From Bradyrhizobium sp. CCH5-F6 (GTDB taxonomy: Bacteria; Pseudomonadota; Alphaproteobacteria; Rhizobiales; Xanthobacteraceae): a stretch of 30,585 nucleotides of DNA. The translations under genes and the position numbers were made by a program. The stretch spans positions 1 through 30,585 of the forward strand of contig NZ_LSIC01000128.1 in the NCBI RefSeq assembly GCF_001556045.1. The letters run 5' to 3'. Shown here one piece after another: positions 23,941 to 30,585 of this stretch; position 1 is the stretch's first letter; each line of letters opens with the position of its first letter. Below the pieces are notes generated by a model. It was not told the origin of the DNA. It searched no databases and was given only the letters and a program-made list of their open reading frames with translations.

Positions 23941-24029
23941 GTCATTCGGGGCGATGCGCAGCATCGAACCGGGAATCTCGCGCCAAACCTCGGGATTCCC
24001 GGTTCTCGCTGCGCGAGCCCCGGAATGAC
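23941..24029. repeat. Compound palindromic repeat (REP-like)
   Basis: GTCATTCGGGGC and GCCCCGGAATGAC form outer arms with one base difference. Inside are GATGCGCAGCATC and a longer pair, AACCGGGAAT ... ATTCCCGGTT. Several stacked hairpins of this kind are typical of dispersed repeats in Bradyrhizobium and relatives. It lies between the tRNA and the 3' end of the histidine kinase gene and may help stabilise or end that transcript. Confidence 0.7.
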
Positions 24030-24054
24030 GAGAAACCATAGGCCGCTGGCCGAC

Positions 24055-25554
24055 CTATGCCCTCTGCCGCTCGTTGCGGATGGAGAGCAGTTCCACGGGG
24101 CGGTCGGGGATGACGATGCGGAAGGTGGCGCCGATGGTGCCTTCGACCAGGTGGATGTCGCCACCATGGGCGCGGACCAGCTCGGCGGCGATGGCGAGGC
24201 CAAGGCCGCTGCCGCCGGGGCGGCCGGAGGTCTGGAAGGCCTCGAACAGGTGCTCCCGCGTCTTCTGGGGGACGCCAGGGCCGGTGTCGGAGACCTCGAT
24301 GATGGCGACGGCGCCTTCGCGCTTCCCGGTGATCCGGATCTGCTGCACGCCGCCCTCACCCGAGGCATGGCTTTCGAGCGCCTGGGCGGCGTTGCGGACG
24401 AGGTTGAGCAATACACGGAACAGCTGGTCGGGATCGGCGTCGACGGCGAGCCCGCGCTCGATCGCGGCGACCCAGGCGATCGAGGCCTCGTTGGCGAGGC
24501 CCGCGGTCTCGCGCACCTCCAGCACGACCGGCTCGATCAGGACCATGCGGCGGTCGGGCGCGGCCTCCTGGGCGCGGCCGTAGGACAGCGTCGACTGGCA
24601 GAAGGCGATGGCACGCTCGAGCGAGCGCACGAGCTTGGGCGCAAAACGCTGCACGCGCGGATCCGGCACGCTGGCGAGCTGGTCCGACAGCAACTGGGCC
24701 GAGGCGAGCAGATTGCGCAGATCGTGATTGATCTTGGAGACGGCGAGGCCGAGGGCGGCGAGCCGGCTCTTCTGATTCAGCATCGACATCAGATCGCGCT
24801 GCATGTCCGACAATTCGCGTTCGGCCACCCCGATCTCATCGCTGCGCTGGCTCGGCACGATGATCCCGGCCGAGCTCTCGGGATTCTCGTGGAAGCCGAC
24901 CAGGCTCGCGGTCAGCCGCCGCATCGGCCGCACGAACAGATAATGAAGTGCGAGATAGACGAGGCCCGCGGTCAGCACCGCGATGATCAGCGCGACCACC
25001 ACGAGGTTGCGGGAGAAGCGGTACATCTGCTTCCGCAGCGGCAATTCGTCGGTGACGATCTCGATGAACTGGGCATTGCCCACGCCGGGTCCGACGATGC
25101 GGATGGCCTGGTTGCCGGTCTCCAGCATCATCCGGAACGAGCCGGTGATCGCCTCCCAGGCCGTCATGTCACGCAGGTCGATGTCATGCTCGATGGCGGC
25201 CGGAATGTTGTCGCTGGCGAGCAGCCGGCGCTGCTGGCCCATCTTGATGGCAACGGCGCGGGCATTGATGCTCTTCAGAATTTGGCGCGACAGCGAATCG
25301 GGCACCATGCCGAGCGGCGCCGCATCCAGCACCAGCGCCGCAGTATTGGCTGCCGCCACGCGGTCGTTCAGCCGGTTGACCCAGAAATTGGCGATGGCCG
25401 GCACGTAGAGCAGCACGGCAGCAATCATGACCAGGGGAATGGTGAGCAGCAGCAGCTTGCCAGACAGCCCGAGCCCGCGCGTGCCGCGTGGCGGCATCGC
25501 CGGCTGGTCCGGCTGATCCAGATCCTGGATCGGCTGGCGATCTGTGGCTGCCAC
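24055..25554 (-). CDS. Sensor histidine kinase, membrane-bound
   Basis: The 499-aa protein has an N-terminal transmembrane helix (GKLLLLTIPLVMIAAVLLYV), an extracytoplasmic sensory segment of about 120 residues, a second helix (NLVVVALIIAVLTAGLVYL) and a HAMP-like linker (VRPMRRLTASL). A HisKA region follows with KINHDLRN (phosphoacceptor His277). The HATPase domain shows the N box NLVRNAAQAL, G1 DTGPGVP and G2 GGSGLGLAIA. It would autophosphorylate and pass phosphate to a response regulator not encoded nearby. The GTG at 25554 is chosen, with AGGGG upstream; the frame extends to 25677, but the added residues look non-coding. It is chromosomal and divergent from rpmH. The ligand is unknown. 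Confidence 0.87.
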   Translation of the reverse strand: MAATDRQPIQDLDQPDQPAMPPRGTRGLGLSGKLLLLTIPLVMIAAVLLYVPAIANFWVNRLNDRVAAANTAALVLDAAPLGMVPDSLSRQILKSINARAVAIKMGQQRRLLASDNIPAAIEHDIDLRDMTAWEAITGSFRMMLETGNQAIRIVGPGVGNAQFIEIVTDELPLRKQMYRFSRNLVVVALIIAVLTAGLVYLALHYLFVRPMRRLTASLVGFHENPESSAGIIVPSQRSDEIGVAERELSDMQRDLMSMLNQKSRLAALGLAVSKINHDLRNLLASAQLLSDQLASVPDPRVQRFAPKLVRSLERAIAFCQSTLSYGRAQEAAPDRRMVLIEPVVLEVRETAGLANEASIAWVAAIERGLAVDADPDQLFRVLLNLVRNAAQALESHASGEGGVQQIRITGKREGAVAIIEVSDTGPGVPQKTREHLFEAFQTSGRPGGSGLGLAIAAELVRAHGGDIHLVEGTIGATFRIVIPDRPVELLSIRNERQRA

Positions 25555-25734
25555 GAAATTCGCCCCTGTTGACCTTGGCTGATGGAGGATGCGACCCGTC
25601 CGGAGTCCGGTCAAATTAAGGATCGCTAATCTGCCAAGGTGGGATGTAAGCGCTGATATCGCCAGTCGCCACCTCAAGCGTTAAAAACCCCGCACAAACA
25701 GCGATATTCACCGGAATCGCGCGCTTGTGCGGCG

Positions 25735-25763
25735 TTGACGAAAAGAAGGCGCTCCCTTATAAG
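25735..25763 (+). promoter_or_regulatory. Sigma-70 type promoter for rpmH-rnpA-yidC
   Basis: TTGACG (25735-25740), a 17-nt spacer and TATAAG (25758-25763) form a near-consensus housekeeping promoter. It lies about 140 nt upstream of rpmH, suiting a strongly expressed ribosomal-protein gene. The rest of the 25555-25903 divergent region showed no other clear element. Confidence 0.65.
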
Positions 25764-25903
25764 CCGCGCAAATTGTCCGCGATGACCCGGTGCGACACCG
25801 GGAGCGGCTCTCTTAGGGCCGGAAAGGGCCCGTTTTGGGCCGCATCTTCCGGACTTTACCATCAATTCTACAGGCAAATTGCCCGGTCAGCGGAGAAAAA
25901 CCC

Positions 25904-26038
25904 GTGAAGCGGACTTATCAACCCAGCAAACTGGTGCGCAAGCGCCGTCACGGCTTCCGCGCCCGCCTCGCCACTGCCGGCGGCCGCAAGGTTCTCGCCG
26001 CCCGCCGTGCCCGCGGCCGCAAGCGTCTGAGCGCCTGA
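25904..26038 (+). CDS. rpmH: 50S ribosomal protein L34
   Basis: The 44-aa protein [20 protein letters not shown]... RKRLSA is a full-length, highly conserved bacterial L34, a basic component of the large ribosomal subunit. The start is GTG at 25904, with CGGAGA upstream. It heads the widely conserved rpmH-rnpA-yidC cluster; rnpA begins 28 nt later. A strong promoter lies upstream. Confidence 0.96.
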   Translation: MKRTYQPSKLVRKRRHGFRARLATAGGRKVLAARRARGRKRLSA

Positions 26039-26066
26039 GCCGGGACCCCCTTTTTGGGATTTCATC

Positions 26067-26453
26067 ATGGATCGGCTGAGGCAGCGGGCGGATTTCCTCG
26101 CCGTTGCCAATGGCGCGCGGGTGAATAGTCCCGCGTTCGTCCTGCAAAGCCGCCGCCGCGATGACTTTGGTCCGATCCGGATCGGCTTCACCGTCACCAA
26201 AAAGAACGGCAACGCCCCCGAGCGCAATCGCATTCGGCGCCGGCTTCGCGAACTGGTGAAGCGGCTCGATCCGGTGTCGATGCAGCCCCACCATGATTAT
26301 GTCCTGGTCGGACGAAGGGACGCGCTCTCGCGCGACTTCGCCACCATGCTCGACGATCTGCGCATAGCGTTCACGAAGCCCGCGCGGCATACGGCCCAAG
26401 CGCGCGGCCAGAGGCCCGGCCCCGCTCCTGCTGCCCGCCGCAAACCGGATTGA
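26067..26453 (+). CDS. rnpA: Ribonuclease P protein component
   Basis: The 128-aa basic protein contains the RnpA signature (RIGFTVTKKNGNAPERNRIRRRLRELV, residues about 31-57), in which the basic RNR box contacts the RNA subunit of RNase P. The enzyme trims the 5' ends of precursor tRNAs. The C-terminal tail is rich in P, A and R, longer than the core fold and probably disordered. Its position between rpmH and yidC is the conserved bacterial order. A weak GGGA precedes the ATG, and translation may be coupled to the operon. Confidence 0.93.
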   Translation: MDRLRQRADFLAVANGARVNSPAFVLQSRRRDDFGPIRIGFTVTKKNGNAPERNRIRRRLRELVKRLDPVSMQPHHDYVLVGRRDALSRDFATMLDDLRIAFTKPARHTAQARGQRPGPAPAARRKPD

Positions 26454-26469
26454 TGACGAGACATTCGAG

Positions 26470-28317
26470 ATGACCGACAATCGCAATACCATCCTCGCCG
26501 TCATTCTGTCCGGCCTGGTGCTGATCGCCTGGCAGTACTTCTACAATGTGCCGCAGATGGAGAAGCAGCGCGCCCAGCAGGCGCAGACGGAGCTTCAGAA
26601 ATCCACGCCGCAGCCGACCGCGTCCGCCACGCCGGGCGCCGCGCCGCAGCCAGGCAGCGCGACTCAGCCGTCGGCTCCGGCCGCGAACCAGGCCCAGCCG
26701 GCCGTCACCCGCGACGCCGCGATCGCGTCCGGCCCGCGCGTGAAGATCGAGACGCCGCGGATTGCCGGCAGCATCTCGCTGAAGGGTGGCCGCATCGACG
26801 ACATCGCGCTGGTGCAATACCGCGAAACGGTCGACCCGAAGTCGCCGCCGATCATCCTGTATTCGCCGTCCGGCACGGCGGAGCCCTATTACGCCGAATT
26901 CGGCTGGGTTGCGGCCACGGGCGTGACGTCGAAAATGCCCGACGCCCAGACCGTCTGGCAGCAGGACGGCAGCGGCAGCCTGACCCCGTCGTCACCGGTC
27001 ACGCTGAAATGGGACAATGGCGAGGGCCTCACCTTCCGCCGCACCATCGCGGTCGACGATCACTATCTCTTCACGATCAAGGACGAGGTGAGCAATGTCG
27101 GCAATGCGCCCGTCACGCTCTATCCGTTCGCGCTGATCTCGCGCCACGGCGCGCCGCACGTCTCCGGCTACTACATCCTGCATGAAGGCCTGATCGGCTA
27201 TCTCGGCGAACACAGGCTGCAGGAATATGCCTACAGCAAGATCGACGAAGCCAAGCAGGTGAACTTCAAGGCCACCAATGGGTGGCTCGGCATCACCGAC
27301 AAATACTGGGCCTCCGCGCTGCTGCCGGACACCAATGCCCAGCTGCAGGCGCGTTTCTCGTCGAATCCGGTCGGCAAGGTCCATACCTACCAGACCGACT
27401 ATCTGCTCGACCCCGTGACCGTCCCGATCGGCGGCACCGCGACGGCGAACGCGCGGCTGTTTGCAGGCGCCAAGGAAGCCGGCGTGGTCGGCATCAACTT
27501 CCCGCTCGCAGGCCTCGGCGGCTACAACAAGGCGCTCGGCCTCAACCAATTCGACCTGCTGATCGACTGGGGCTGGTTCTACTTCCTCACCAAGCCGATG
27601 TTCCTCGGCCTCGACTTCTTCTTCCGCTTCTTCGGCAATTTCGGCATCTCGATCCTGCTCGTGACCGTGATCGTGAAGCTGTTGTTCTTCCCGCTGGCGA
27701 ACAAATCCTACGCCTCGATGGCGAAGATGAAGTCGATCCAGCCGCAGCTTCTGGCGCTGAAGGAGCGCTATCCCGACGACAAGGTGAAGCAGCAGCAGGA
27801 GATGATGGAGATCTACCGCAAGGAGAAGATCAATCCGGTCGCCGGCTGTCTTCCCGTGCTGATCCAGATCCCGGTATTCTTCTCGCTCTACAAGGTGCTG
27901 TTCGTCACCATCGAGATGCGGCACGCCCCGTTCTACGGCTGGATCAAGGACCTCTCGGCGCCGGATCCGACCAACCTGTTCAACCTGTTCGGGCTGATCC
28001 CGTTCGATCCGACCACGATCCCGGTGTTCGGCCATTACCTCGCGCTGGGTATCTGGCCGATCATCATGGGCATCACGATGTGGTTCCAGATGAAGCTGAA
28101 CCCGACGCCGCCGGATCCGACCCAGCAGATGATCTTCAACTGGATGCCGCTGATCTTCACCTTCATGCTGGCGGGCTTCCCGGCGGGCCTCGTGATCTAC
28201 TGGGCCTGGAACAATTTGCTGTCGGTGGTCCAGCAGAGCTACATCATGCGCCGCAACGGCGTGAAGGTGGAGCTGTTCGACAATCTCAAGGCGACGTTCG
28301 CGAGGAAAGCGACGTAA
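26470..28317 (+). CDS. yidC: Membrane protein insertase YidC
   Basis: The 615-aa protein has an N-terminal transmembrane anchor (NTILAVILSGLVLIAWQYFY). A Q-, A- and P-rich linker (about 30-85) and a large periplasmic beta-sandwich domain follow, the usual Gram-negative arrangement. The conserved 60KD_IMP core lies at about 375-600, with FGNFGISILLVTVIVKLLFFPLANKSY, PVAGCLPVLIQIPVFFSLYKVL and a final VIYWAWNNLLSVVQQ segment. YidC inserts and folds inner-membrane proteins, alone or with SecYEG. It begins 16 nt after rnpA. The stop codon is followed almost at once by a large palindromic repeat. Length and motifs are normal for the family. Confidence 0.96.
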   Translation: MTDNRNTILAVILSGLVLIAWQYFYNVPQMEKQRAQQAQTELQKSTPQPTASATPGAAPQPGSATQPSAPAANQAQPAVTRDAAIASGPRVKIETPRIAGSISLKGGRIDDIALVQYRETVDPKSPPIILYSPSGTAEPYYAEFGWVAATGVTSKMPDAQTVWQQDGSGSLTPSSPVTLKWDNGEGLTFRRTIAVDDHYLFTIKDEVSNVGNAPVTLYPFALISRHGAPHVSGYYILHEGLIGYLGEHRLQEYAYSKIDEAKQVNFKATNGWLGITDKYWASALLPDTNAQLQARFSSNPVGKVHTYQTDYLLDPVTVPIGGTATANARLFAGAKEAGVVGINFPLAGLGGYNKALGLNQFDLLIDWGWFYFLTKPMFLGLDFFFRFFGNFGISILLVTVIVKLLFFPLANKSYASMAKMKSIQPQLLALKERYPDDKVKQQQEMMEIYRKEKINPVAGCLPVLIQIPVFFSLYKVLFVTIEMRHAPFYGWIKDLSAPDPTNLFNLFGLIPFDPTTIPVFGHYLALGIWPIIMGITMWFQMKLNPTPPDPTQQMIFNWMPLIFTFMLAGFPAGLVIYWAWNNLLSVVQQSYIMRRNGVKVELFDNLKATFARKAT

Positions 28318-28318
28318 T

Positions 28319-28404
28319 CGTCATTGCGAGGAGCGAAGCAACGAAGCAATCCAGACTGTTTTCGCTGAGAAAGTCTGGATTGCTTCGCTTCGCTCGCAAT
28401 GACG
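28319..28404. repeat. Long dispersed palindrome between yidC and engB
   Basis: CGTCATTGCGAG at the left and CTCGCAATGACG at the right are the ends of an 86-nt near-perfect inverted repeat. The arms contain GAAGCAATCCAGACT and AGTCTGGATTGCTTC. Sequences of this kind are widely dispersed in Bradyrhizobium and other bacterial genomes as REP/MITE-like elements. It begins two bases after yidC and may act as a transcript-stabilising or terminating hairpin. Confidence 0.8.
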
Positions 28405-28426
28405 GGGGGAAGCAGCGAGGCTTCGC

Positions 28427-29080
28427 ATGACCGACGACGAAGATGCGAAGCTGATCGAGGCCGGGCGAAAACTGTTCGCTCGCGACTGGCAATTCATCTG
28501 GGCCTCGCCCTCGATCGCCACGCTGCCGCCGATGGCGGGGCTGGAGGTCGCCTTCGCCGGCCGCTCCAATGTCGGCAAGTCCAGCCTCATCAACGCGCTG
28601 ACGGGACGCAACGCGCTGGCCCGCACCTCGCATACGCCGGGCCGCACCCAGGAGCTGATCTTCTTCGAGGTGCCCGGCAAGAACGACCTGCGACTCGTCG
28701 ACATGCCCGGCTATGGCTATGCCAAGGCGCCGAAGAGCCAGGTCGCGTCCTGGACCGAGCTGATCCACAAATTCCTGCTGGGACGCGCCTCGCTGGCGCG
28801 CGTCTACGTGCTGATCGACGCGCGGCACGGCCTCAAGGACGTCGATCTCGAAGTCCTCAAGACGCTCGACCGCTCCGCCGTCAGCTACCAGATCGTGCTG
28901 ACCAAGGCCGACCAGGTGAAGGCCGCCGAGCTGCAGGCGCGCATCGCCGAGACCGAAGCCGCGCTCGCCAAGCATCCGGCCGCGTTCCCGACCGTGCTCG
29001 CGACCTCGTCACGCAGCTCCACCGGCATGGAGAGCTTGCGTGCCGCGATGGCAAAGCTCCTGGAAGAGCGAAGCGCGTGA
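28427..29080 (+). CDS. engB: Ribosome-biogenesis GTPase EngB (YihA/YsxC)
   Basis: The 217-aa TrmE-Era-EngA-EngB family GTPase has G1 GRSNVGKS (45-52), G2 region TPGRTQE, G3 DMPGYG, G4 TKAD and a G5 SS pair near the C-terminus. EngB assists late assembly of the 50S ribosomal subunit. The start ATG at 28427 has GAGG about nine bases upstream. The gene overlaps the DUF423 gene by one base (TGATG), implying coupled translation. Placement after yidC is typical of this group of Alphaproteobacteria. Confidence 0.95.
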   Translation: MTDDEDAKLIEAGRKLFARDWQFIWASPSIATLPPMAGLEVAFAGRSNVGKSSLINALTGRNALARTSHTPGRTQELIFFEVPGKNDLRLVDMPGYGYAKAPKSQVASWTELIHKFLLGRASLARVYVLIDARHGLKDVDLEVLKTLDRSAVSYQIVLTKADQVKAAELQARIAETEAALAKHPAAFPTVLATSSRSSTGMESLRAAMAKLLEERSA

Positions 29081-29439
29081 TGGCCCGCCTGCTGATCGCC
29101 TTTGCCGGGTTGATGGGAGCCGCCGGCGTCGCGCTGGCCGCCGCCTCCGCCCATGGCGCCGATGCGAGCCGGCTGGCATCGGCAAGCGCCATGCTGCTCT
29201 TTCACGCCACGGCCATTCTTGCGACCACAGCCCTTTTGGCGCGCGGCCTTCTGCACGGCGGAATTGGCCTCGTTGCGGCGTTCGGCTTCGCGATCGGCGC
29301 CGCGCTGTTCGCGGGCGACCTCGCCTTGCGGCAATATGCGGGTCACGCGCTGTTTCCCTACGCGGCGCCGACGGGCGGAATGGCGATGATCGCGAGCTGG
29401 CTGGCGGTGACGCTGGCCGCGGTGGTGGCGAAGCGCTGA
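29080..29439 (+). CDS. DUF423 family membrane protein
   Basis: The 119-aa hydrophobic protein MARLLIAFAGLMGAAGVALAAASAHGAD... has four predicted membrane segments: about 4-24, 41-60, 65-85 and 97-116. The AG-x-x-GA-x-x-V-A-x-GA-x-x-HG type N-terminus is characteristic of DUF423 inner-membrane proteins, whose function is unknown. Its ATG overlaps the engB stop codon by one base. A dispersed palindrome follows the stop codon. It separates engB from argB. Confidence 0.85.
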   Translation: MARLLIAFAGLMGAAGVALAAASAHGADASRLASASAMLLFHATAILATTALLARGLLHGGIGLVAAFGFAIGAALFAGDLALRQYAGHALFPYAAPTGGMAMIASWLAVTLAAVVAKR

Positions 29440-29443
29440 AACC

Positions 29444-29527
29444 GTAGCCCGGATGGAGCGAAGCGCAATCCGGGGCGGGGTGCACGTGCCGAGAATCCCG
29501 GATTACGCTTCGCTCCATCCGGGCTAC
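29444..29527. repeat. Dispersed palindrome between DUF423 gene and argB
   Basis: GTAGCCCGGATGGAGCGAAG on the left pairs with CTTCGCTCCATCCGGGCTAC on the right in an 84-nt element. This motif is a familiar dispersed repeat of many proteobacterial genomes. It lies five bases after the DUF423 stop codon, about 75 nt before argB, and may form a terminator-like structure. Confidence 0.8.
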
Positions 29528-29601
29528 ACGCTAGGCACACTTTGCGCCGCCCTCGCCAATCGGATAGAACCCGCACCGACAGTCCCGCCAGCGAGATCCT
29601 C

Positions 29602-30489
29602 ATGACCGACATTTCTCCGCTCGACCAGGCCCGCATCCTGTCCGAAGCGCTGCCGCACATGCAGCAGTATGACGAGGAAACCATCGTCATCAAATATGGC
29701 GGCCATGCCATGGGCGACGAGGAGACCGCGAAGAACTTTGCCCGCGACATCGTGCTGCTCGAGCAGACCGCGATCAATCCGGTGGTGGTGCATGGCGGCG
29801 GCCCGCAGATCGCGACCATGCTCAAGCGCCTCGGCATCGTCTCGGAGTTCGCAGCCGGCCTGCGCATCACCGACGCCGCGACCATCGAGATCGTCGAGAT
29901 GGTGCTGGCCGGCTCCGTCAACAAGCAGATCGTCGGCTACATCAACGAAGCCGGCGGCAAGGCCGTTGGCTTGTCGGGCAAGGACGGCAACATGGTGAAG
30001 GCGTCGAAGACGACGCGCACCATCGTCGATCCCGGCTCGAACATCGAGAAGGCGATCGATCTCGGCTTCGTCGGCGATCCCGAGAAGGTCGACCTCACGC
30101 TGCTCAACCAGCTGATCGGCTACGAGCTGATCCCCGTGCTGGCGCCGCTCGCGACCTCGAAAGACGGCCAGACGCTGAACGTCAACGCCGACACATTCGC
30201 CGGCGCAGTGGCCGGCGCGCTGAAGGCCAAGCGCCTGCTGCTGCTGACCGACGTGCCCGGCGTGCTCGACAAGTCCAAGAAGCTCATTCCGGAGCTCTCG
30301 ATCAAGGACGCGCGAAAGCTGATCGCCGACGGCACCATTTCCGGCGGCATGATCCCGAAGGTCGAGACCTGCATCTACGCACTGGAGCAGGGCGTGCAGG
30401 GCGTCGTCATCATCGACGGCAAGATGCAGCACGCGGTGCTGCTCGAGCTCTTCACCAACCAGGGCACGGGCACACTGATCCACAAGTGA
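29602..30489 (+). CDS. argB: Acetylglutamate kinase
   Basis: The 295-aa amino-acid kinase catalyses the second step of arginine biosynthesis: ATP-dependent phosphorylation of N-acetyl-L-glutamate. Motifs are [12 protein letters not shown] (glycine-rich ATP loop, about 28-39), VVHGGGPQI (about 64-72), [30 protein letters not shown] and [14 protein letters not shown] near the C-terminus. The ATG at 29602 with GAGA upstream is preferred to an in-frame upstream start at 29542, whose extra residues are not family-like. Length is typical. The gene stands alone after the DUF423 gene and a palindromic repeat. Confidence 0.96.
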   Translation: MTDISPLDQARILSEALPHMQQYDEETIVIKYGGHAMGDEETAKNFARDIVLLEQTAINPVVVHGGGPQIATMLKRLGIVSEFAAGLRITDAATIEIVEMVLAGSVNKQIVGYINEAGGKAVGLSGKDGNMVKASKTTRTIVDPGSNIEKAIDLGFVGDPEKVDLTLLNQLIGYELIPVLAPLATSKDGQTLNVNADTFAGAVAGALKAKRLLLLTDVPGVLDKSKKLIPELSIKDARKLIADGTISGGMIPKVETCIYALEQGVQGVVIIDGKMQHAVLLELFTNQGTGTLIHK

Positions 30490-30515
30490 TGCGGAATACG
30501 CGAGGCACGAAAGCC

Positions 30516-30585
30516 GTCATGCCCGGGCTTGTCCCGCCTGCGCGGCCGAAGCCGCTTCGGCGCGGCGAAGGCCCGGGCATCCACG
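30516..30585. repeat. Palindromic repeat at the window edge
   Basis: TGCCCGGGC (30520-30528) pairs with GCCCGGGCA (30571-30579), and between them GCCGAAG pairs with CTTCGGC. The surrounding GTCATGCCCGGGCTTGTCCC and GGGCATCCACG wording is a common dispersed repeat in Bradyrhizobium-like genomes. It follows argB and may be cut by the window end. Confidence 0.65.

Noticed and set aside
24055..25600. Long open frame on the plus strand opposite the histidine kinase
   Set aside because: Shadow frame of a GC-rich gene; its translation is low-complexity and the minus strand has clear kinase motifs.
9894..25781. 15-bp match CGCAAATTGTCCGCG between 9894-9908 and 25767-25781
   Set aside because: A single 15-mer match is about what chance predicts in 30 kb, and the contexts are unrelated.
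1..30585. CRISPR array
   Set aside because: No regularly spaced short direct repeats were seen; the 19-bp boxes are kilobases apart.

Overview
The window is the right-hand end of an integrated, conjugation-related mobile element joined to a conserved chromosome segment. The host looks like Bradyrhizobium or a close Nitrobacteraceae relative. Evidence is the GC-rich coding sequence, the chromosomal order histidine kinase / rpmH / rnpA / yidC / engB / DUF423 / argB, and several dispersed palindromic repeats between chromosomal genes. This taxonomic call comes from gene order and protein recognition, not from a database search.

The element fills about 1-23759. Its right end is a large serine recombinase (22080-23759) that runs into the 3' end of a tRNA-Arg(ACG) gene on the other strand (23715-23791), so that tRNA is the probable integration site. 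The other end of the element, and therefore the second att site, was not seen and is presumably left of the window.

Region by region: (a) 1-870 is gene-poor and contains a probable transposase remnant. (b) 871-6721, all on the minus strand, is a maintenance module: DUF932 protein, a 709-aa ParB-like protein, a Toprim protein and a DUF2493 protein, with strong leader hairpins, one good terminator and a 22-bp inverted repeat between genes. (c) 7057-11740 is a visibly AT-richer patch of unrecognised genes on both strands. Two of them share an N-terminal domain but carry different C-termini, and one of those C-termini is a DUF3846-like domain also found as a separate gene just downstream. (d) 11995-14352 is a plus-strand run: DUF3846 protein, two unknowns and a probable stand-alone FtsH/M41-like peptidase. 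(e) 14465-22000 is the transfer module: unknown 397-aa protein, ParA/TraL-like ATPase, bitopic membrane protein with a LysM-like tail, TraD-type coupling protein, MOBF relaxase-helicase and a small overlapping ORF. No mating-pore (VirB/Trb) genes are in the window, so it is either a mobilizable element or an ICE whose pore genes lie further left.

The most interesting non-coding signal is a perfect 19-bp sequence, AATCTTCGTTCCCGAAATT, present three times. Each copy sits just upstream of a transfer-region gene or operon, and two of them are followed, at the same 18-nt distance, by TAAT and a strong hairpin. It looks like a shared control element for the transfer genes. The best protein-level leads are the domain swap in region (c) and the M41-like peptidase in region (d).

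The chromosomal part (23792-30585) is ordinary: sensor kinase on the minus strand, then the rpmH-rnpA-yidC-engB group with a recognisable promoter, a DUF423 membrane protein and argB.
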